The position numbers and the translations under genes were made by a program. The notes under the pieces are model-generated. The model was not told the origin of the DNA. It worked only from the letters and a program-made list of their open reading frames with translations, and ran no database searches. 64,000 nt of DNA, taken from Apostichopus japonicus (taxonomy: Eukaryota > Echinodermata > Holothuroidea > Aspidochirotida > Stichopodidae). Shown here in pieces: positions 53,301-63,689 of the stretch; position 1 is the stretch's first letter, and the number at the start of each line of letters is the position of its first letter. The stretch is taken from the NCBI RefSeq assembly GCF_037975245.1, contig NC_092563.1:11499001-11563000 (forward strand). Reading direction: 5' to 3'.

Positions 53301-55391
53301 TTCATTAGGAAATCCCCATGGATCAGCAAGGATTAAGTGTTTTAATTTATCCGGATGCCTCAAGCCATAGGCAAATGCCAAGTATCCCCCAAAGCTATGA
53401 CCGAGTAGAATCATTTTATCAATCTTCATTGATTTCCTCCAACCATCTATACACTCAACAAAAGCTTCTTCTGCCTTCTCTGCATCAAAGGGAAGAGTCC
53501 GTCGAGAACTCCGACCAAATCCAAGAGTGTCTATTGCGTAGACTGGTCTGTTGTGTGATAATGCTTTGAAATTTAACACCCAAAATGCTAATCCTGCTCC
53601 AAAGCCATGCATGAGGACAAGAGGAGTCTTCTTTGAGTTTGTTGGATTGATCTTGACTGTCCATATCTCATCTCGATCGTTAACCTTGACATATTCCCCT
53701 GAATATGGAATGTCAAGTGCTGTAAAATGAACAAAAGTTACAAGCAACTTGTGACTATTAAAATGTTACATAACAATTCATTATGGGTAGCTTATGGCTT
53801 TCACCTAGGTTACCTTCCAGTTAAATGGAGCAAACATTATCACATGTTTTAATGCAGTAATTTTGGGACTCACTAGGTGGGAATAGTGTGTCTCTACTTC
53901 ATCAATGCATATGTACCTAGTGATATTGTTGCTTCAATTACTGAAGCACCTTACAAACAATTATGCAGTTGTGGTTGTCAACATTTAACTTGGACTTAGC
54001 TTTTAGATTGTAAGCTCCACAGAAGGAGGTCAATGGTTGGGTCTTAAACTCAGACTTTGTGGTTATCATGCACTTTACAATGCAGTGTAACATGAAATAA
54101 AAAGAAATTCTGTTATAATGCAACTCTGGTTTGACAGTTGTTAATATTGGCTAGATCATCTATGGCAGAATTATTAGTAGTAAGAGCTAAATCACACAGA
54201 AATCTTGCTGCTTCTTTCATGACAAAGCAACAAGGTTATACTGACATCCCAGCCAATAAGAGGTGCTATGTGTAAAATCCATAAATCCTTACAAAAGAGG
54301 AAGCCACACCTAACACAAACAACATTCAACACTCTTACCCTGCAGGATTTTCTTCTCAGCTTTTGCTAGTAGACGTTTGGATGTAGGCCTCCATATGGAA
54401 CCCCATCCTCTATCAGGTTCTTCCAAACTTCTGTACAGGAAAAGCATTGGTGAATTTATATTATTAGAGAACTGAAGGTCTCCATGCCTAATCTGTGTGG
54501 ACTCACACCAACATCTAAACTTGACTAATCTTTCATAAATAATAATTGTTATCAGGTTTTAACTCTGCATGCCTAACTACCATTAACATCATGCCTCTTT
54601 GGCACTTGTTAAGGTCATGTACTTCATTCAATATAAATGAAAACAATTGTTATTCTAAAATAAATGACTAAATGTAACTTCTTCATGTCTCAGAAAAATG
54701 ATTGGCTAAGGAGGAGTCAGGTCATTAACTTGTTTAATAAGTTATCAGTTGTTTCTTGACTTGAGACCTGCGACACTTGTTCACCTTTAATTTATTACTT
54801 GACTTCGTTTTACTATACCAAAATTGTCCCATAGCATATTTACATTAATATAGTGGTTTCAGATGGAAAGAAAATAAATTCCATCATAACAAAGTTAACG
54901 TAAGCACTGGTTAAAATAAAAGAAATGCTGTAGCATTGTTTTCACTCACTATTCCACTAAATGTCTTAATTGACTATTGCTTGAAATCAGTTGGAAGTTC
55001 CGAATATAGTAAATGTTACACAAGTGTCGTAAGTTTGTGATTGCAGAATGGAAACCAATATTAACTTCAATGTATTTGCTGTAAATTCAAGAAAAACAAA
55101 ATTTCTGGCACTTTTTTTTCAATTCTCTTTTCTGAAATGTAGATATCAATCAAGACCTATAGGTATCCTTTCAAGTATACTCCAAACATTGATGAAGTAT
55201 TTAAATAACCTTCAAAGGTAAGATAGTTAATGAAACCACAACATTTTGGAATATTTAACATTAAATGGATTTTAAGATGACAATCATGAAAATTTGCTGT
55301 AATGCATTAATGCCTTAGGCAATGAACAAAATTACATCAATTAACTGCAGAGTGTAACAAACCTGTTTGTATCAAGAAGTGCTTCAGACAT
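47350..55391 (-). CDS. ABHD4/ABHD5-family alpha/beta hydrolase, 6 exons
   Basis: Minus-strand coding exons 55391-55363, 54430-54339, 53719-53189, 50762-50648, 48951-48765 and 47439-47350 have GT/AG borders and join in phase to 347 aa. Human ABHD4 and ABHD5 are 342 and 349 aa. Visible parts: GWGSIWRPTSKRL (exon 2), oxyanion motif HGFG (78-81), nucleophile elbow GHSFGG with Ser149, DPWGFP, IYHCNAQ, SGETAFK, acid candidate Asp299 and HHVYAD with His325 (an HxxxxD motif, 325-330). Vertebrate ABHD5 has Asn in the elbow and acts as a lipase co-activator. ABHD4, which keeps Ser, acts on N-acyl phospholipids. Ser149 here implies an active hydrolase, nearer ABHD4 in that respect. ATG 55391 follows an in-frame TGA. 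I cannot tell whether it predates the ABHD4/5 split. Confidence 0.93.
48952..53188 (-). other. ABHD introns 3 and 4 (around exon 4 at 50648-50762)
   Basis: The segments 48952-50647 and 50763-53188 carry no further coding sequence. AGGTCA-type repeats fill much of 49890-50000 and 51640-52960; a perfect DR1 (TGACCTTTGACCT) lies at 49913-49925. A G-run occurs at 53152-53165. Confidence 0.65.
51640..52960. repeat. Cluster of AGGTCA / TGACCT degenerate repeats
   Basis: At least five diverged copies of a unit of roughly 150-200 bp occur here. Each has a ..TTTGACCTC(T/A)..TGACCTC.. start, a mid-part about CAATnnnATTCTTGTACnnACTAAG, and an end such as ..GGAGTTATnnTGTTTACAAG. Copies of the same family lie at 2.6-2.9, 38.3-41.7, 49.9, 57.3-57.5 and 60.3-60.8 kb. 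Confidence 0.6.
54431..55362 (-). other. ABHD intron 1
   Basis: Donor GTTTGT (weaker than usual) and acceptor TTTTCCTGTACAG. AT-rich, no further feature. Confidence 0.6.
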
Positions 55392-57489
55392 GCTTGTTGG
55401 TGCTACATATACATGTACAAATACAGTATGTCAGAAACATGCGAACTGGCAACCCTATTTGTGAAATAGTTTCTTCTTCTGGATGTAGTGCTGTACCCTG
55501 TTGAGAGTAGGAAGTATAATATGTACACTCAGAAATTGGATGATTATTGATTTTTGACTGTACAGTATATTGTAAAAAGCGATACCATAGTTCTATTCAA
55601 AGAACGATCTAAAAAGTCAATACTGCAATTTAATAAAGGGTGATTTACTCAATAGCACTCTTATTGCAACAGTACAAGTGCAAAACAATTGCAATAACCA
55701 AGGAAACCTAGTGGTAAACTTATCATTTTAAGTTATCGACATAGTCAATTTGTTGATCACTGTACCTTAAGTATTGTTTTACACCTACTGTACTGTAATG
55801 GACTAATGGTTACATCCTTTAGATGCTTTAAATATCAACACTCAAGTTTTTAGCATTAACCTAACCTCTATCATTTTCAGCCCGATCTGATCCTGAATGC
55901 CTGATCTGATCTACAAATAATTCTAAGATGCCATTGTAGTCTGCAATACAACAGTATAGTGACTGATAATGAGCTTTGCCAATCAATAAAGTATACCTGG
56001 CTCGTGTGATTCTCAGAACTTGTTGTTGTACATTGGTTAGTTACCATTAGTAGCATGCAGCTAACTGCTTAGCATGGCAATGGCATTGATTATTGCTGAC
56101 TACTGTAGGCATAAGAAGCTTTAGTGAATAATGTCAATTCCCTCAGAGAGCATCAACGATGTGTGGCTTGTATGTAGAAACACCATTATAAGTACAACTT
56201 TAAGAGTAAATGGTGTTTAAGCAGTAATGTCACTAGAGAAAAAGCTTGTGTCCCGATCCAACACCAATTGCATTTATTGTATGACTTACTTTTACTAGTG
56301 TAATTGTAAAGATGTGATCGTATCACTGCCGATGCTTTGTGAATGCAGTTACACAATGTGTAGGGCAGATGGTCCAGTGCCCTAGCCTTGCTGTTTTACA
56401 GGGGCCACCTACCCTGTCCTGCCCCTTCCAACCGATTTTCACCACCTTGCCCCTCTTTCAACCGCCCTTGTACTTCCCTACTTGCCAACTCCGCTTTGAT
56501 ATTGCAGCAATTTCACCAACATCTCTTCAAAACTCCACATACCTACAGTGTGCAGATCTCTCATAAATTCCATGCAGTTCATAACTGCATATATACATAC
56601 AGTCCGCCCTTCAAAGAACTTTTGGAGTTTCAACTAAACATGTGCAAATCCTCAAAACCTGATTTAACATTTACCCTGGGTGCTATGCAGTATTGGCCAA
56701 AACCCAACTCCACGAAAATTACAGAAGGCCCATGTAAATAACTTTTTACACAATATCGATTCAGAATAATCAAACTTCAATGGCTACGCATGTCACAACA
56801 AGGTCTACTGTAACGTTATGATATTTGAGTGCACACATATGATAGCACATAGCACAAAATTTGCTATACACAGTGGAAAGTAACATTACAAGTAGTTGCA
56901 TAATTGTGTTCATTATATTGAGCACTACAGATGCAAGAATGTTTGCAGATAATGGGTAAGGCACTATTATCCAATTTTGGAAATGCATTATTGACTATAG
57001 TTATTTTTAGCAAGAAAATCTCTGTAAGGGAAATGTTGTTATCCCTGTACCTTGATAATTATGATTTATTTGTTTTCAAACAAATTCAATCATCTGTAGG
57101 ATTGGAAGAAATTTTGGTTGTTTTTAGCAGAAGTTGTGGTCTTTTGAAAAGAAAGAAATATGTTCATTCTTGTTTTTTTTGTCCTTTGCATTGGCCTAGT
57201 TGTGAGTGTGTGTACTTGGGGTTTGTTTCTCAAATCAAAAAGTTGCATCCCATCCTGGACTAGGACCACAATCCTGCCTTCTAACAATGTGGTTTATAAG
57301 TACTTTTCTTTAGTATTGTTGGAACTAGAGCCTCACATGACCTTTGACCTTCAACAAAGGCAGTTTTGAGTTGTTTAACAAGCTTTTCAGACTTTAACCT
57401 ATGTTGACCTCAAATGACCTAGTTGACATCCACCACTTTCAATAGGAGTCTTGCACTCATCGCATGCTCTCTACATACCAAGTAATGTA
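55392..57489. other. Region upstream of the ABHD gene
   Basis: Should hold the ABHD promoter and 5' UTR. No exon recognised. Plus-strand frames at 56339-56741 overlap one another in different registers and have no domain. A perfect DR1 (57338-57350) lies in an AGGTCA-type repeat at 57330-57480. Confidence 0.35.
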
Positions 57490-58344
57490 TGGACTTCTAT
57501 GGTGTGCCTAGGATGTCCTGAAATCGACATATGTCAAATTAAATTGTTATTGGGATGTAATCGACATAAATTGTTGAAAAATATGTCGTATATGTGTGGT
57601 TTATTGTCCTCTCATTGGAGACCATTGTCACATACCATTTTCTAAGGCTCTGATTGGAAAAAACTTAAATGTGTGAAAGTTATTGACATACTGTATGTCG
57701 AATTGAATTGGAATATATGTTGGTTGCTCTTGCTGTCATCGGACGACCAGTGTCACATGTTGCTTTCTAGTGCTCTGATTGGAAGAAATCGGCATTGATG
57801 CATTCAACATATGTCGATTGCATTCACATATGTCCAGTATGTTGATTTTTTCCAAACAAAGCACTGGAAAATAACATGTGACAATAGCCATCCAATGAGA
57901 GCACAAAAATCAACAAATGTCAATTTGATTCGACATATGTCCATTTCGTCCAATCAGAGCACAAGAAAAGACATTTGACAATGATCCTCCAATTGGAGAA
58001 TGAGAAACCAACATATGTTGATTTAAATTGTCATATGTTGATTTCTTCCAACCAGAACACTACAAAACGACAGGTGACCATGGTGGTCTAATGTGAGCAT
58101 GAGAAATTGACATGTGTCAATTTAATTTGATAAACTGTATGTCGATTTCTTCCAATCAGAACACTTCAAAACGACAGGTGACCATGGTGGTCTAATGTGA
58201 GCATGAGAAATTGACATGTGTCAATTTAATTTGATAAACTGTATGTCGATTTCTTCCAATCAGAGCACTACAAACGAGAGTACACCGATTTCATCCAATC
58301 AGAGCATGAGAAACTTACATATCAATTTAATTTGACATATCAAT
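57490..58344. repeat. Foldback repeat of about 100-130 bp units in inverted arms
   Basis: Left arm units read CTCATTGGAG..CATTGTCACAT..GCTCTGATTGGA (about 57610-57665 and 57740-57785). Right arm units are the reverse complement (TCCAATCAGAGCAC..GACAGGTGACnATGG..CTAATGTGAGCATGAG). The centre is at about 57840. In the right arm a 104-bp period is nearly exact between about 58063 and 58265. ACATATGT(C) palindromes separate the units. Likely a foldback transposon. Confidence 0.7.
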
Positions 58345-58548
58345 TTCAGGGCCAGTGGCGGAGATTTCTTGTCAGAAGTGGGGGGGTTGCAGGCCATTGA
58401 TGAAATAAAAAGTCATAACTGCTGGCTCACTATCTAAGTGGAGCGCCACCATAAGTTGGCACGAAGTGCACAAGAATTTTTTGGCAAATATTGCCTCCCA
58501 GATTGCAGTAAATGGCACTGCCAAGGCCTTGAATAGCTGCACTTAACC

Positions 58549-58720
58549 AGGGGCGTATGTAGGATTTTCTAACCCGGGGGGCGCGTATATTACTATCTAA
58601 GCGGAGCGCCACCATTGGTTGGCGCGCAGCGTACAAGCCAATTTCTGGTTTTGGTACCCCCAGATCACCGGAAATGGCACTTCTCGGGCTTGAAACTGAC
58701 CAACCATATGTACACTTTTG
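58549..58720 (+). mobile_element. Left end of another hAT-like element (partial)
   Basis: CAGGGGCGTATGTAGG looks like a terminus. After about 45 bp it is followed by the subterminal block CTATCTAAGCGGAGCGCCAC (about 58595), which also follows the starts at 58353 (block at 58432) and 59159 (block at 59214). No matching right end was found. Confidence 0.5.
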
Positions 58721-59158
58721 CCTGAGAACCAAGTTTATTCCAAATACTATTTTTCTCATCTATAACCTTTTTGAAGATTGTCACCAGTCACACATCATGT
58801 TCGACTTCATCACATATCCTGTGGATCATTGCTTTTGTAGGTGATTCTTCATCGCGGCCCACACTATCCGTCAGCCCCACTGTTCAGAATTTGAAAATTC
58901 ACAATTCTCGTGAATAAATTCACTTCAAAACATATCCATAATGTTGCACAAAATATCATCTATGGACAACCGATATAGAAAAACCTCCTTCAAACCCTAA
59001 CAGACGGGTCAAAATTGCACGAGTATGATGAAGTATGATGAAGAATGTTGGTTAGGGAATTTTCGAAAATTCAGACGGCTACTAAAAATTTCGTTGAAGG
59101 AAATAAAATATACCAGATATTTCCGAAACTGAACACTACACACATCGACAGTTTTGAG

Positions 59159-59716
59159 CATGGGCGCAGATCAGTCTTGGATAATGGTGGGGACGCGTGT
59201 CTGTTCTATGACACTATCTAAGCGGAGCGCAACCATGGGTTCGCGCGTAGCGCACGATTTTTTTGGGCAAATATACCTCCCAGATCGCCGGAAATAACAC
59301 TTCCCAGACCTAATGATGCTCCTAAACCTCCTTAAGTTTTAGATCTCATGGCTTAGATATTTAGTTTGGAGAAATACATGGGCGTCTGCAGAAAGAAAAT
59401 CAGGGGACAAATAATCCAAGTAGACTTTTGTATATACGATGGGTCTGGGGTCCTCTCCCAGAAAACAAATATAGACTGCCGCAAATGCGATTTCCGTCCT
59501 ATATTTAACAACTGTGGATAAAATACAATAAAATGAGAATTGCTGCATGTCATTTGCACAATGCTGGATCAAACTGCGCCAAAGTTCAATACAGGGGAAC
59601 TTGAAATGCAGCTATTGGTCAAGACAAATTGGTGGGGACACGGTATATCATGTCCCCACTACTGAAAAAGTTGGTGGGGACGGGTCCCGCTGTCCTCACC
59701 AGGATCTGCGCCCATG
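59159..59716. mobile_element. Nested hAT-like MITE, 558 bp
   Basis: Inverted ends CATGGGCGCAGATC. Flanking 8-mers GTTTTGAG (59151-59158) and GTTTGGAG (59717-59724) match at 7 of 8. It sits inside the 58353-60295 element. GGTGGGGAC occurs near both ends. Confidence 0.8.
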
Positions 59717-60303
59717 GTTTGGAGGCTGTTTATCGTGGAACGCCATTTTCATGCTCACTGATATGATGTGATATCTGCTGTTTGCTTTACAAATTCGAAT
59801 AATTTTGTCACTGTTCCTCTTTCTCTTCCCGTTTTCTTGCCGTATTTTCTACTCCATCCTTTTCTCCTTTTCTCTTTCTTCTTTTTCTTTTCCTTCCTTC
59901 ACCTCGTTGAAGTTGGCAAGTGTATATACAGTTCCAAAGCTATTCAACAGCAACAAAACGTTTTGTGTATGTCTGTTGTGGGGTGAAGTTAGCGCTATGA
60001 GCTACAAGTTCCAATGCGCAAGGTGGGGGAAAGGGGCTAGAAATAATGTGTGGGTCAATTCTAACTTGGTTTTCCGTCGTTAATTGTTGATGTAGCCTAC
60101 CAGGTAAAAGGTTGAAATGACTTTAACAATTTCAAATTTAATAATTTGATTTATTATGCCATTTGGAGCACATAACATAGGCTATAACAGAACATTACTG
60201 GCAAAAACTAGGGGGGGTTGATTGTGTGGGCCAACCCCCCTCTTCAAAAAGTGGGGGGTTAAAACCCCCAAACCCCCCCTGTTTCTCCGCCACTGTTCAG
60301 GGC

Positions 60304-61175
60304 TAATGTCAAACTAGGTGCACCATACAGTAGATTTCAACCATGATGAAATGCTTCATAATCATGTTTAATAGGTTTACAGATTTTCAACACTATTGAC
60401 GTCAGATGACCTTTGACTAATGGCCATCATTTTCAATAAGGGCTTTGTACTCATCAGGTGATCTACATACCAACAATGTACATCAACCAAGATGATTTTA
60501 TTGACATACTGTATCATGTTTACAAGGTTTCAGACATTCACCTATGTTGACCACAAATGACCTTTGACCACAACCATTTTCAAAATGCATCTTGTATTCA
60601 ACAAGGGTGATCTACAAACCAAGTTTGAACTGATGTACTTTTGACTTATTATGTGATCAGACTTTGACCAACTGGACCTCAAATGATCTTTGAACTTCAC
60701 AGAAAATATTTCTTGCACTAAATTAGGTGCATGTTATAAGTTCATCCACCACATACTTTTTGAGTTGCAGTGTTTACCAGCCAAGGTGTCACACACAAGC
60801 ACTTACCTTAACCTTTGAGTTTCCTACTGTATACATGTTCAAGTTCTCAGTCCGAAGGCAAAACAAGTAAATGTATACACAGAAACACTCTCTCACCATC
60901 GCATTGATTCCTATTGAGAAACACTCTCTCACCATCGCATAGATTCCTATTGAGAAACACTCTCTCACCATCGCATAGATTCCTATAGATATATAAATAC
61001 ACCAAACAACTGTCCAACCCTTTCTTGTGATTTAAGTGATGTATTTAAGTTTGAATTGATCTCTCAAAAATAGAATGAAAAGGAGAAAGATAAGGAAATT
61101 CAGAGAGACAATCAATGAATAACACAAAGTACTCTACCAGCTTTCATATATATCTGCATGTTTGGCAAAACTTAC
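60304..61175. other. AGGTCA-type repeats and a 36-bp minisatellite
   Basis: Copies of the TGACCT repeat lie at about 60360-60775, with near-DR1 sites at 60406 and 60558. After this comes the minisatellite at 60881-60986. No gene. Confidence 0.5.
60881..60986. repeat. 36-bp minisatellite, 3 copies
   Basis: AGAAACACTCTCTCACCATC followed by GCATAGATTCCTATTG, starting at 60881, 60917 and 60953 with a single base difference among copies. Confidence 0.9.
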
Positions 61176-61253
61176 TGATACACAACCCTGAGAAATACCA
61201 TACACCTCTGCAACTTCCTTGTCCAAAACAGGCATTAGGTAGAATTTCATTTC
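61176..61253 (-). other. Candidate internal exon of unknown gene
   Basis: 78 nt (26 codons) on the minus strand between an acceptor TTTACTTCGCAG and a good donor GTAAGT. The encoded segment ends ..VLDKEVAEVYGISQGC.. and looks protein-like. No family recognised and no partner exon found. Confidence 0.25.
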
Positions 61254-61725
61254 CTGCGAAGTAAAACAGTTTAATTTCCTGCTCATCAGTCCATATGGAG
61301 GCCGCAATGTTGATTCACTGCAGCCGTCACCTGATTTCACAACGATTCCTCATTGGCTATCCATTAGAATCGGATTGCAGTGAAGTCATGGACAGGCTCA
61401 AACTGCCACAACCCGACCTAACTGCAATGTCCCCCCACCCCCCCCCACCGCCAATACGAATATTAAACAAGTTTGATATGCCCAACCTGGTCATGACGAG
61501 GCCCGACTGTCGGATCTTGGTCGTGTCGTGAGCAAAATTTCGTGGAAATTGCACCGACCTGACCAATTCCCAACGTATTTTTTGTCACAGTCGGTGCAAT
61601 TTGCACCTGCCTTTAGACACTAGGCCTACCTACGCAACCACTGAAAAAGTCCAACCTAAACGTTATAATTATACTTAGGCTATTTCCTAAGTAAACAAGT
61701 GTAAGCCTAAGCTAGTCCACACTAC

Positions 61726-62226
61726 TAGTATAGTCAGTATTGCGAAGTTCGGCATACTGCGAAAGTTCGGACACCCTAAGAAATACACGATTTCACCATG
61801 AAAATCTACAGGAAGAGTCAAATTTCACCAAAAAGTACGAAGCTACAGTTATTTTCTCTCCAAAGTGACCCGTGTGCAAGAAATTACTTACATATTTGTC
61901 AATAAAATGACGAAGATCTATGAAGTCTGGTATAATTACTGAAAGAGCAACTGCGCCACCAATTTTATCACCACCGACACACTGTGGGTTGCGTGTCCGA
62001 ACTTCGCAATACTCTAGCAAAGAAATACCAGTTCCACAATCACGAAGAATCTTCTTGGAAAACAACGTGAAAACAGTTTGCAGGAAAGAAAGTTTGGCCG
62101 TGTATCGTACTATAACAAAATTCTCCCACCATATGAAGTATATTTTCAAATGATTTATACCAGAAGATTTAGTTTTGGGGTGTTTTAACTCTTAAGTGTC
62201 CGAACTTCGAAGTCACCATGCTGCTA
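61726..62226 (+). repeat. Dispersed repeat, copy 2 (0.5 kb)
   Basis: Matches 25835-26333 almost throughout in the same orientation, with scattered substitutions and small indels. This copy keeps the terminal inverted motif better (GCGAAGTTCGG / CCGAACTTCG). The minus-strand frame is open for 118 codons here and the shared part differs from copy 1 at about six residues. Confidence 0.8.
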
Positions 62227-62803
62227 GATTTAGGACTGAAATTTACAAGAATATATTCTTACTGCTTCAGGTCGACGGCGAGTCTAGAATTGGATGTTGA
62301 TTATGTTAGTAGGCTATACCTCTTTAGTCTTGGTCTGTGTGACGGCCGTACCTCGCTGTCATTAACACTACAGTTACTTGCATCTACACTATTGTGTTCT
62401 CGTTAACATGACATGACAGATTTTCAGATTTGCTGTGTCATTCCCATAAATATTAGTGTTAAACTTACAGCAATTTGTACCGGAAGTTTTAAGAGAAAGA
62501 TATCGCTGTGTGAACATCTGAATTAGAAAATGTAATCAAATAAAGTAACGTTGTCAAAACGTCTTTTCATCGATTCGAGCACTGTCCTATATACTAACGT
62601 TAGACGCCACAATCATCGTTAGGGTAACTTTTGTCCGCTGCATGGTCCGCTGTAGCCGTATCTTTCATATCTTTTGTGTTACGTAATATGTAATCATTTG
62701 TTTCTTTTTACAAAGTGACTATTGTTACAACTAGTCATAAGAATAATTTCCGACTACGCATGCGCAGTTACTATTTTTATGACGAGGAGTAACAATAATT
62801 TCC
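62227..62803. other. Non-coding stretch
   Basis: No gene. CGCATGCGCAG near 62758 recurs as ACATGCGCAG at 62873, on both sides of the telomere-like tract. GTTACAACT..AAGAATA also recurs on both sides (62726 and 62944). Confidence 0.4.
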
Positions 62804-62866
62804 GGTTAGGGTTAGGGTAAGGGTTAGGATCGAGGTTTAGGGTTATGTTTAGGGTTAGGGTTACCC
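62804..62866 (+). repeat. Short interstitial telomere-like (TTAGGG) tract
   Basis: GGTTAGGGTTAGGGTAAGGG, then TTAGGATCGAGGTTTAGGG, then TTATGTTTAGGGTTAGGG and TTACCC: about nine TTAGGG-like units with changes in 62 bp. Confidence 0.75.
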
Positions 62867-63689
62867 CTACTACATGCGCAGTTGCTTTATTTACTTTACT
62901 GCTCTTGAATTTGCCTTTGTTGTAAGAATAGTTTATAAATAATTGTTACAACTCGGCGTAAGAATAGCCACGGCCTTCTTTTTATGGTGATGAAGTCGAT
63001 ACTTTTTACGGAAGCTTTGGTGGATCTTGAAACGATTGCATCATATAGTTAGACGTCTGTACACGTGATGAATTGTTTTGTATACTTCCATAACAACTCC
63101 CTTGTATACTTTATCAACTCTCTTCAACGCGCAAACGGCAAAATGCCAACTTAAGCGTTTTAAGAAGAGGAAACTGTGTGTGGAATTAGAAGAAAATGAT
63201 AAAAGTGACCGCCAAGATGAAGTGAAAACTGCTTTTGAGCTAATCTCAATTATATATCATTTAATTTAAAGGCATTGAAGACTCGCCCCAAACCGCGTGC
63301 GGCCATCTGAAAAAGTTAACTTTCTGTTGCTTGCAAGTGACGTTTTGCTCGTGTCGCTACAAAATGCAGACAGTAATGAAACGTGATACCTTAGTTGTTA
63401 TCTTTAGCTGGACCTGAGATGTCCATCGCTGTATCGTTTATATACTGTGCTGTGGGTATTGACCGCAGCTGTATGTACTGACTGTAGACTAGAGTCAATT
63501 ACCGACGTTAGCAAGCTGTGTGTGTATTTTTCTGGGACCGATGGTGGTGTCACTTCTGTTACACCTCATTCGAAACTAGGTCAAATTACCGGCATTAGAC
63601 GTTTCTTTTTGCGGGAGTCTTCACTCGTTAAATTTAAACCCTACACCCACCATTCAGCATGGTACTTTCAAATGTGATCGTACTTCGAG
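62867..63689. other. Non-coding stretch
   Basis: No gene confirmed. A 63-codon frame (63078-63269) is lysine/glutamate-rich but has no start or splice support. GC content rises slightly after 63270. Confidence 0.35.

Larger units (their letters stand above)
58353..60295. mobile_element. hAT-like element, 1.9 kb, with a nested element
   Basis: The 8-bp duplication TTCAGGGC (58345-58352 and 60296-60303) is perfect. The termini are CAGTGGCGGAGA..TTC and, on the other strand, CAGTGGCGGAGAAAC. G-rich and C-rich stretches lie just inside both ends. It contains a second start of a related element at 58549 and a complete nested element at 59159-59716. No transposase frame. Confidence 0.9.

Noticed and set aside
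56339-56741. Two overlapping plus-strand frames of 75 and 117 codons
   Set aside because: Same DNA in two registers, low complexity (Pro/Ser/Phe/Leu), no domain or splice support.
61134-61340. 68-codon minus-strand frame as a complete small gene
   Set aside because: The frame runs through a likely splice acceptor and donor; only the 78-nt exon-like core was kept, at low confidence.
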